Below are positions 58,405-64,000 of a stretch of 64,000 nt of DNA, piece by piece. Source of the DNA: Candidatus Aalborgicola bjergmarkensis (GTDB lineage: Bacteria > Pseudomonadota > Gammaproteobacteria > Burkholderiales > Burkholderiaceae_C); the NCBI GenBank assembly GCA_016708725.1, contig JADJFE010000032.1, positions 248,001 to 312,000 of the forward strand, written 5' to 3'. Every line of letters starts with the position of its first letter. Positions within the stretch are counted from its first letter, which is position 1. Both the position numbers and the translations under genes were made by a program. A model generated the notes under the pieces. The model was not told the DNA's origin. It searched no databases and saw nothing but the letters and a program-made list of their open reading frames with translations.

Positions 58405-58974
58405 ATGAGCCGACGCAAGTTCAAACAACCCAAAATACGCGTGCGCGATTTGGCGCGAACCCTGCGCTTTTTTCGACTGATCCGTGGCCCCGGCGGCATG
58501 CTCGATCACCCTGATCATCTCGAAGTGATCCTGCGCGCTGACTCCCACGCTGATATCGTTGAAATATTCGCCGCCCTGGGCGTCCAGTCCGTACCGCAGC
58601 CGCCGACGTACTCTCGTGCCGAGGTTCAAAACATCGTCTTCGAAGAAATCGATCCATCAGACGGCCGCCGCCGTGAACCCAGCCCACCCGGTGTCGTCAT
58701 GATCGACGATGTGCCGGTCAATCCTCTGCTTTGGGGCTTCGAGCTGATACTTTCGATCACCGACAGGGACCTTCCCTATGAAGTCACCCCGGTGGCTATC
58801 GAAGATGCACGAACCGTCGAAGCGAAACTTGAATTACTCGCCGAACGGATCATTGACCCGCGCAAGGAAAAGCGTCTGAACCCGGCGAAAAGAGTGTTGC
58901 GCAACGGCATTACCCTGCTGGTCATCGCAGTGATCTGCTGGTGGCTGTTTGCCGATACCGTTCAAAAAACATAG
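58405..58974 (+). CDS. uncharacterised protein with C-terminal membrane anchor
   Basis: A 189-residue protein, basic at its start (MSRRKFKQPKIRVRD), with one C-terminal membrane helix (GITLLVIAVICWWLFA). The core (TLRFFRLIRGPGGMLD, IVEIFAALGV, PTYSRAEV, PPGVVMIDDVPVNPLLWGFELIL) is unfamiliar as a family but aligns in pattern with the first half of the protein at 59436. The last two codons and the TAG stop lie in the R2 element at 58964, so the original C-terminus may have been trimmed by the repeat. Confidence 0.7.
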   Translation: MSRRKFKQPKIRVRDLARTLRFFRLIRGPGGMLDHPDHLEVILRADSHADIVEIFAALGVQSVPQPPTYSRAEVQNIVFEEIDPSDGRRREPSPPGVVMIDDVPVNPLLWGFELILSITDRDLPYEVTPVAIEDARTVEAKLELLAERIIDPRKEKRLNPAKRVLRNGITLLVIAVICWWLFADTVQKT

Positions 58975-59160
58975 CTACTCCCGCTTGGTACATAAGGCGT
59001 ACAGCCAGATTTGCCTTGAATTTTGCCCTTCAAAACGGGTCAAGGCGATGCTGATACCGCCATGAGGCATCAAAACGGGCCGCTGTCGGGTGTTTTTGCA
59101 TGGCAAATCGGGCTGTAAGCCTTATGGGATAAGCGGTAGCAGCTATTGTATCAGGAGCAA
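58964..59160. repeat. R2 inverted-repeat element, subtype 2, inverted orientation
   Basis: It reads CAAAAAACATAGCTACTCCC to GATAAGCGGTAGCAGCTATT, the reverse of the copies at 48918 and 52711, with a more diverged core (GATACCGCCATGAGGCATC). Confidence 0.85.
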
Positions 59161-59435
59161 TTTGGCTTTGGCTTTGGCTTTGGCTGGAAGTATCCCGGAG
59201 CCTGTCACACATCCACCCGGAAATCGACGCTGGTATGGTTTTTGGCGCTGTCAACACCCAAGTGCGCCGTTTTCTTCTGCTGGTTTTGCCTGACCAGTTT
59301 GCCATCGAGCGCCGGAAGGCGCACAATTTCGTGGCTCCCGCCACTCACACAAAGTGCCAAGCGTGCTGTCCCGCTATAAGTGGGAAGCCCAAATGTCTGC
59401 CCTCTACTAACGCCATCAAACCCATACATTGAGCC
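59161..59435. other. 275-bp stretch without a supported gene
   Basis: It begins with four units of TTTGGC (about 59162-59187). A minus-strand frame that remains open through the rest (residues such as GTARLALCVSGGSHEIVRLP) could be the tail of a lost gene, but I recognise nothing and it overlaps the next gene antisense. Confidence 0.4.
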
Positions 59436-60242
59436 ATGTCTAGTCCGAGCCAGAAAGCCGCCGACCAGTGGAACCGCCAACTCAGATTCTTCCGGTTTTA
59501 CTTTGCCCATGGCGGTCACGCCAACGACATGGACATGCTCTCGGCCGGCATCCGCTTTGCGCCAACCGAAGCTGGTTTGCTGGATGTCTTCGCCCGCCTG
59601 GGTATTGAGCTGCAGCGCATCCCTGCAAGCATGTCCCGGCGCGAAGTTGGACGTTCATACAACTCGGACGACTGGGACAAGTATGCCGATCCGATTCGTG
59701 CCTATCCCGCGTTTGCCTGTCCCGGATTTGTCAGCATCCAGGGCATGCCGGCCCAGCTTGACGTTTCTGTCGATCACATCCGAATCGCCATCAGCGGCGC
59801 GCGGGGGAATCACTGGGTGATTGACGACAAGGACTTCCACAATGCTCTGGCGTTGGAGACCTTGTTGCCGCAACGCGGCATCCGGTATATTCAAATTGCT
59901 TCGCGCAAGCAAACCGAAACCTTGTTTCATGCCTTGCACGCGCAAGGTCTCGCAGACCTTCGCACCCACATGACCGTCCGCGCCGAACTCATGACCAAGG
60001 GAACCCTTAGCGCCGGCGCGAAGGACCCCTCCCTTGCCGCCTATGTCGATCTGCGCAGGCAGCTCGGTGCCGGGTTCGAGGCCGATGAGGTGTGGAACAA
60101 TGCCCACGACGAAATTTTCTCCCTTGTGCAATCCGCCCTGCATTACGATGCCAATCCGCACTATGTGGCGCATCGCTGCCCCGGGTTCGCCATGGACATC
60201 ATTGATCGTGTCTGCGCCGATGTGCGCTTTGCGGCGCGCTGA
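59436..60242 (+). CDS. uncharacterised protein, distant paralogue of the 58405 product
   Basis: A 268-residue soluble protein. Its first half aligns by eye with the 58405 protein: LRFFRFYFAHGGHANDMDML, LLDVFARLGIELQRIPASMSRREV, FACPGFVSIQGMPAQLDVSVDHIRIAI. The second half is new: NHWVIDDKDFHNALALETLL, then a helical part with DPSLAAYVDLRRQLGAG and HYVAHRCPGFAMDIIDRVC. No membrane segment or known catalytic motif is seen. Both genes lie on the same strand, separated by an R2 element. They may once have been adjacent. Function unknown. Confidence 0.7.
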   Translation: MSSPSQKAADQWNRQLRFFRFYFAHGGHANDMDMLSAGIRFAPTEAGLLDVFARLGIELQRIPASMSRREVGRSYNSDDWDKYADPIRAYPAFACPGFVSIQGMPAQLDVSVDHIRIAISGARGNHWVIDDKDFHNALALETLLPQRGIRYIQIASRKQTETLFHALHAQGLADLRTHMTVRAELMTKGTLSAGAKDPSLAAYVDLRRQLGAGFEADEVWNNAHDEIFSLVQSALHYDANPHYVAHRCPGFAMDIIDRVCADVRFAAR

Positions 60243-60289
60243 TGCCCCAACATGCTAAGTCACTGTGAAGGGTTCCAGCTGGTTTACAG

Positions 60290-60345
60290 GCCAAACCGGG
60301 CTATAAGCTGCATGGAATGTGCGAGAGCAGCTACAAAAAATGTAG
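60290..60345. repeat. partial R2-type element
   Basis: CCAAACCGGGCTATAAGCTG, then CATGGAATGTGCGAGAGCAG and CTACAAAAAA: the right end of an R2-type element, diverged. Confidence 0.6.
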
Positions 60346-60465
60346 TTATCCGTGGCGCTGAAATGCCGGTTGCGCGGGCAAATCCGAAATGATCGAAATT
60401 TCTTGAAAAATTTTCCCATAGAATGGTTCGGCCCCAGGAGTCACCAAAAAGTCAGAAAGAAACCT

Positions 60466-60987
60466 ATGAAAAATTCATCATGTGTCATTGTTCCGCTGCT
60501 TGTGGCGGTAAGTTTTGTCTACAGCGGCACCGCAATGGCTGTGCCGACGGTGACCGCAGAAAACGTCAACGTGGCGCGACCCGACATCAAGATATGGAAT
60601 GTGAAGACCACCAGTTCACAGCGCGAGGGCAGCTCCACGTCGAGCGATAGCGGCAAGCTCGACATTAAATGGAAAGATGGCACCACCACCAGCCATGATG
60701 CCAAGTTCAGGAACACCAGCGCAACATTGTTCCAGGATGGCGAGATATGCCACAACTATGGTAAGCAGTGTTACTGTGGTACCACCACCTATCGTCTCGA
60801 ATCGGGTATGAGTAAGTGGAAGTTTTCGGTTCCGAGCAACAACAAACCGGTCGATTGCCCGTCGGGTATTAAACCAACCAATGATGCTGACATCAAGAAG
60901 AGCATGACAAAGGAGGAAATGAGAGCAGCAGCCGAGGAGAAGCGGCGACAAATCCAGGAGGAGCGTCGAGCCAGAGCTGGCCATTGA
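60466..60987 (+). CDS. small secreted protein of unknown function
   Basis: A 173-residue protein from ATG 60466 (MKNSSCVIVPLLVAVSFVYS) with a signal peptide ending AMA-VPT. The mature part has a beta-rich middle (DIKIWNVKTTSSQREGSSTS, KLDIKWKDGTTTSHDAKFRN) and four cysteines (CHNYGKQCYCGTT and a later C in VDCPSG), which could form two disulphides in the periplasm. The last 30 residues are a charged helix (MTKEEMRAAAEEKRRQIQEE) ending in RRARAGH. No family is recognised and no operon partner is present. Confidence 0.7.
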   Translation: MKNSSCVIVPLLVAVSFVYSGTAMAVPTVTAENVNVARPDIKIWNVKTTSSQREGSSTSSDSGKLDIKWKDGTTTSHDAKFRNTSATLFQDGEICHNYGKQCYCGTTTYRLESGMSKWKFSVPSNNKPVDCPSGIKPTNDADIKKSMTKEEMRAAAEEKRRQIQEERRARAGH

Positions 60988-61023
60988 TCCAATTGGATTC
61001 GTCTTGGGGGCGGGATCGGCCAT

Positions 61024-62262
61024 TCAAGGAGATGTACGAGAGCTGATTTTGTCTCCCAGCCCTATGCTGGCTACAAGCCCGGCGCATAAAAATGCAGCGC
61101 CAATGCCAAACGCATAGCTGGAAGCCTGCTGGGCATGGTGGTCGCGCAGGTAAGCCACCAGTTGCGGGCCGACGATGCCAGCCACTCCCCAGGTCGTCAG
61201 CATGGCACCGTAGACGCTGGCCAGACGTTGTGCGCCAAAGGCATCGGACACAAACGAGGGCAGGGTGCCAAAGCCGCCGCCGTAGCACAGCAGGATGTAG
61301 CACACCACCACACCAAAAATCCAGGGGTTTTCCACTTGCCCCAGCAGCAGGAAAGCAAGGCACTGGCTGGCCAGCATGGTGCGAAACACGGTTACACGCC
61401 CGATGCGGTCCGACAGGCTGCCCCAGAAAAATCGGCCAATCCCATTAAACAAGGCGCTGACGGCAATAAGCGTGGCACCGCTGGCAGCCAGTTGTGCGCT
61501 ACTGAGTGCAGGGTCTTGGCGGCGCAACAGTTCCTGGAGCATGGGCGACTGAAAACCGATGAACATGATGCCAGCGACCGTGTTGCAAAACATCAGCACC
61601 CATATCTGCGCAAACGTCCCCGTCAGCAGCGGGCCATGCACGGGTGCCGCCGTCGCACCGGCTGCCGTTGCAGGCTTGGGCGGCTCTTGCAAGGTCCAGG
61701 CAATGGGCGGGGCGATCAGCAAAAACAAGACGCCCAGCACGGCAAACACCATGGGCAGTTGCTGCTCACATAATTGCATCAACACCGGGGCGGCCAGTTT
61801 GGACATCAGCATGGCACCTAAACCAAAGCCCATGATGACCATGCCGGTGGCCAGGCCCTTCTTGTCCGGGAACCATTTGGCGACCGTGGCCACCGGCGTG
61901 ACGTAGGCCAGGCCGATGCCGCTGCCGCCAACCACGCCGTAGCCCAGGTACAGCAGCGGCAGGGATTGCAGCTGCAAGGCCAGGGCGCCAAGCAAATAGC
62001 CGCCACCAAACAGCACGCTGCCCAGCACCGCCAGTTTGCGCGGACCATGCCGGGGCAAGAGTTGCCCGCCCACAGCCGCGCCCAGGCTCAAACAAACGAT
62101 GGTGGTGCTGAATACCCAGGCTACTTCGGTGTTGGACCAGTGGTAGGTTTGCACCAGCGGATTTTGAAAATAGCTCCACGCATAGACCGTGCCGATGCAC
62201 AACTGCAGCGCTGTGCCCATGCAGGCGAGAAACCAGCGGTTTATGCTACGTGTGCCGTTCAT
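61024..62262 (-). CDS. OFA-family MFS transporter (oxalate/formate antiporter-like)
   Basis: A 412-residue 12-TM transporter. The start MNGTRSINRWFLACMGTALQ, then LCIGTVYAWSYFQNPL and TTIVCLSLGAAVGGQLLPR-GPRK, is typical of OFA proteins, as is GGSGIGLAYVTPVATVAKWFPDKKGLATG. Such carriers move oxalate, formate or related monocarboxylates. Its start overlaps the CBS gene by 4 bases, and pflA and pflB precede on the same strand. Export or exchange of formate made by pyruvate formate-lyase is the likely job, though the substrate is inferred from context. Confidence 0.88.
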   Translation of the reverse strand: MNGTRSINRWFLACMGTALQLCIGTVYAWSYFQNPLVQTYHWSNTEVAWVFSTTIVCLSLGAAVGGQLLPRHGPRKLAVLGSVLFGGGYLLGALALQLQSLPLLYLGYGVVGGSGIGLAYVTPVATVAKWFPDKKGLATGMVIMGFGLGAMLMSKLAAPVLMQLCEQQLPMVFAVLGVLFLLIAPPIAWTLQEPPKPATAAGATAAPVHGPLLTGTFAQIWVLMFCNTVAGIMFIGFQSPMLQELLRRQDPALSSAQLAASGATLIAVSALFNGIGRFFWGSLSDRIGRVTVFRTMLASQCLAFLLLGQVENPWIFGVVVCYILLCYGGGFGTLPSFVSDAFGAQRLASVYGAMLTTWGVAGIVGPQLVAYLRDHHAQQASSYAFGIGAAFLCAGLVASIGLGDKISSRTSP

Positions 62263-62726
62263 GCCGGTCCTCCACTTTTTGGCGTTCCCAGGATGTGGCT
62301 CAGGTCGCCGTCGTTGTGGTGCAGGTGTTCGATGGCTTCCAGGACGTACTGCAACAAATCGCGCGCATAGACCACGCCCAGGGGGTTGCGAAATTCATTG
62401 ATGACGGGAAGATGGCGAAAGCCGCGCGTCTTGATGATCTGGATGCACTGCTCCAGCGGTGTTTCCAGCGTGACGGTGGTGGGGTTGGGCGTGAGCACCT
62501 GGCTGAGCAGCGTGGTTTCCGGGTCTCTGCGGCGTGATACCACGCGGTGCAGAATGTCGCGCTCCGAGAAAATGCCGACCAGCCGGTCGTTTTGCACGAT
62601 CAGCAAGGCGCCCAGCCGGTTTTCTGTCATGCGGTCTGCGGCTGTGGCTACCGTTTCGTAGGGTGTCGCCGTCGTCAGGTATTTTTTCATGATGGCCCCG
62701 GCGGAGCCTAACTGGATGTGTTGCAT
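62259..62726 (-). CDS. two-CBS-domain protein
   Basis: A 155-residue protein made of a CBS pair: ATPYETVATAADRMTENRLGALLIVQNDRLVGIFSERDILHRVV and NPTTVTLETPLEQCIQIIKTRGFRHLPVINE..PLGVVYARDLL. Both modules keep the G.(F/V)(S/Y)..D(I/L)L end pattern. CBS pairs bind adenine nucleotides and gate a partner. The 4-base overlap with the OFA transporter and 19-base gap from pflA suggest it senses energy state for this fermentative module. That is inference. A start at an internal ATG is possible but not needed. Confidence 0.88.
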   Translation of the reverse strand: MQHIQLGSAGAIMKKYLTTATPYETVATAADRMTENRLGALLIVQNDRLVGIFSERDILHRVVSRRRDPETTLLSQVLTPNPTTVTLETPLEQCIQIIKTRGFRHLPVINEFRNPLGVVYARDLLQYVLEAIEHLHHNDGDLSHILGTPKSGGPA

Positions 62727-62745
62727 GGTTTTCTTTCTTTTTGCA

Positions 62746-63504
62746 TCAGACTGCCACGCTCAGGCCGTGTTGGCGAAAGGCTTGCGCCACCGTTTCGATT
62801 TGTTCTGAGGTGGGCGGTAGGGTGTCACGCAGGGCGTAGTCCCCCCCCATGCGCTCCCATTTGTACTCGCCCATTTTGTGAAACGGGAGTATTTCCACTT
62901 TTTCGATGTTGTGCATACCCGAGAGAAACTGCGCCATCCCTTCCACATTGGCGGGGTGGTCCGTCAGACCCGGCACCAGCACGAAGCGTATCCAGGTCGG
63001 TTTTTTGATCTCGTGCAGGTACTGGGCAAACTTCAACGTCGGCTCGCGCGGCACGCCTGCCACGCGCGCATGCAAGTCGGCATCAAACGCCTTGATGCAC
63101 AACAGCACCAGATCGACGCACTCCAGCACCTTGGCGGCCACGTTGAGATTGGCAAAGCCGGAGGTGTCGAGCGTGGTGTGGATGCCCAGCTCCTGGCAGC
63201 GGCGAAAGACCTCGCGCGTGAACTGGTGCTGGATCAGCGGCTCGCCCCCGGTCAGCGTGACGCCGCCACCCGTGCAGCGCATGTAGGAGCGGTACTTGAC
63301 AATTTCCTTCATCAAATCGTCCACCGTGATGTCGCGCCCGTCCCACAGCGCCTGCGTGTCCGGGTTGTGGCAATACAGGCAGCGCAGCGGACAGCCCTGG
63401 GTGAAGACCACAAAGCGGATACCAGGGCCATCCACCATGCCACCGCTTTCCAGTGAATGGATGCGCCCCACAAGCGGGGTGTCGGTGGCCGTGTCGGTGG
63501 ACAT
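62746..63504 (-). CDS. pflA: pyruvate formate-lyase activating enzyme
   Basis: A 252-residue radical SAM enzyme starting at ATG 63504, which shares bases with the pflB stop (TGATG). The cluster motif is CPLRCLYC (CxxxCxxC), followed by HNPDTQALWDG; GGGVTLTGGEPL is the SAM-binding GGE motif, and ILPFHKMGEYKW is the activase signature. It abstracts a hydrogen from the PflB glycine to form the glycyl radical. The longer open frame upstream lies inside pflB and is not real. Oxygen-sensitive chemistry implies that the organism ferments or grows anaerobically. Confidence 0.95.
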   Translation of the reverse strand: MSTDTATDTPLVGRIHSLESGGMVDGPGIRFVVFTQGCPLRCLYCHNPDTQALWDGRDITVDDLMKEIVKYRSYMRCTGGGVTLTGGEPLIQHQFTREVFRRCQELGIHTTLDTSGFANLNVAAKVLECVDLVLLCIKAFDADLHARVAGVPREPTLKFAQYLHEIKKPTWIRFVLVPGLTDHPANVEGMAQFLSGMHNIEKVEILPFHKMGEYKWERMGGDYALRDTLPPTSEQIETVAQAFRQHGLSVAV

Positions 63505-64000
63505 CAGATGCGCTCGTGCAGGGTGCGGTGGATCACATCCAGCTGCTGCTCGCGCGTGAGCTTGATGAAGTTGACCGCGTAGCCCGAGATGCGGATGGTG
63601 AGCTGCGGATACTTCTCGGGATGGTCCATCGCGTCCTTGAGCGTTTCCACGTTGAACACATTGACGTTCATGTGGTGGCCGCCATCGGAGAAATAGGCGT
63701 CCAGAATGCCGCACAGGTTGTCGATGCGCTCTTTGTCACCCTTGCCCAGCGCCTTGGGCACTACGGAGAAGGTATACGAAATACCGTCACGTGCGTGCTC
63801 GTAGGGCAGCTTGGCCACCGAAGCCATGGAGGCCACGGCGCCGTTGTGGTCGCGGCCATGCATGGGGTTGGCGCCCGGTGCGAACGGCTCGCCTGCCTTG
63901 CGGCCATCGGGCGTGCTGCCGGTTTTTTTGCCGTACACCACGTTCGAGGTGATGGTCAGGATGGACTGCGTAGGCTCGGCGTTGCGGTAGCACTGGTGCT
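63504..64000 (-). CDS. pflB: pyruvate formate-lyase, C-terminal part
   Basis: The last 165 or so codons; the gene continues past the window edge. Reading from the edge, QCYRNAEPTQSILTITSNVV leads into YGKKTGSTPDGRKAGEPFAPG, all conserved in PflB. GGHHMNVNVFN and the glycyl-radical motif RISGYAVNF follow, the glycine being the residue activated by PflA. It converts pyruvate and CoA to acetyl-CoA and formate. The stop overlaps the pflA start. Confidence 0.95.
   Translation of the reverse strand, partial: HQCYRNAEPTQSILTITSNVVYGKKTGSTPDGRKAGEPFAPGANPMHGRDHNGAVASMASVAKLPYEHARDGISYTFSVVPKALGKGDKERIDNLCGILDAYFSDGGHHMNVNVFNVETLKDAMDHPEKYPQLTIRISGYAVNFIKLTREQQLDVIHRTLHERI

Noticed and set aside
59205..59519. 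Minus-strand frame before the 59436 gene
   Set aside because: It overlaps that gene antisense and matches nothing I know. It could be a decayed tail, but support is too weak for a gene call.
1..64000. tRNA, rRNA or riboswitch genes
   Set aside because: No tRNA cloverleaf, rRNA segment or known riboswitch core was recognised on reading; a covariance-model search would be needed to exclude small RNAs.

Overview
The window reads as chromosomal DNA of a high-GC betaproteobacterium, most likely a Comamonadaceae/Rhodoferax-like Burkholderiales. The support is the end of a GcvP-type glycine dehydrogenase, a pyruvate formate-lyase/activase pair next to an OFA-type transporter, and dispersed AGCTGC...GAGGCCGATTT intergenic repeats that I associate with this family (from memory, not searched). 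Several stretches are visibly richer in AT than the rest (about 325-3514, 44530-45791, 49302-52556) and look acquired.

Layout. 1-308 is the end of gcvP. 325-3514 is a tight three-gene cassette (DUF262, AAA/DUF3696 ATPase, DUF4160-tailed protein). 3544-5234 holds a small ORF, a nucleotidyltransferase-like gene cut by a repeat, and a DUF4143 ATPase. 5604-8645 is a fossil integron: an integrase cut after its N-terminal domain, its promoter with an exact LexA box, an attI-like end, cassettes for a VOC protein, an MltR-like protein and a HEPN-like gene broken by one in-frame TGA, attC sites, and a HigBA-like toxin-antitoxin pair meeting the last attC from the other side. 8689-10861 holds a DUF6929-like protein and an AlkC-type glycosylase.

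11045-22545 is a five-gene locus matching the Escherichia coli yehL/yehM/yehI/yehP/yehQ set (MoxR ATPase, DUF5682, DUF4132, VWA, SWIM). It is invaded by a REP-associated tyrosine transposase and about 126-bp elements with palindromic ends. 22580-36323 is an overlapping envelope operon: a 1811-residue secreted protein, an alpha-2-macroglobulin and penicillin-binding protein 1C. 36355-41064 carries an esterase, a Fic protein with an operator array, a solute-binding protein and two copies (one truncated) of a small periplasmic protein.

41082-48798 is a heavy-metal RND efflux system (outer-membrane factor, small membrane protein, adaptor, pump). The pump gene is separated from the rest by an inserted gene and by a shrunken relic of a second operon copy. 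49302-52556 is a three-gene candidate conflict operon (HEPN-like protein, KGGVGR-variant ATPase, second P-loop ATPase). 52983-60987 contains an orphan HicB, two sensor kinases, two distantly similar unknown proteins and a small secreted protein, separated by a second inverted-repeat family. 61024-64000 is the formate module (OFA transporter, CBS protein, PflA, partial PflB).

The strongest leads are the integron fossil, the 49302-52556 operon, the 325-3514 operon, the transposase with its palindromic elements inside the yeh-like locus, and the efflux-operon relic that stays in frame through its deletions. All family names rest on motif reading; no searches were run.
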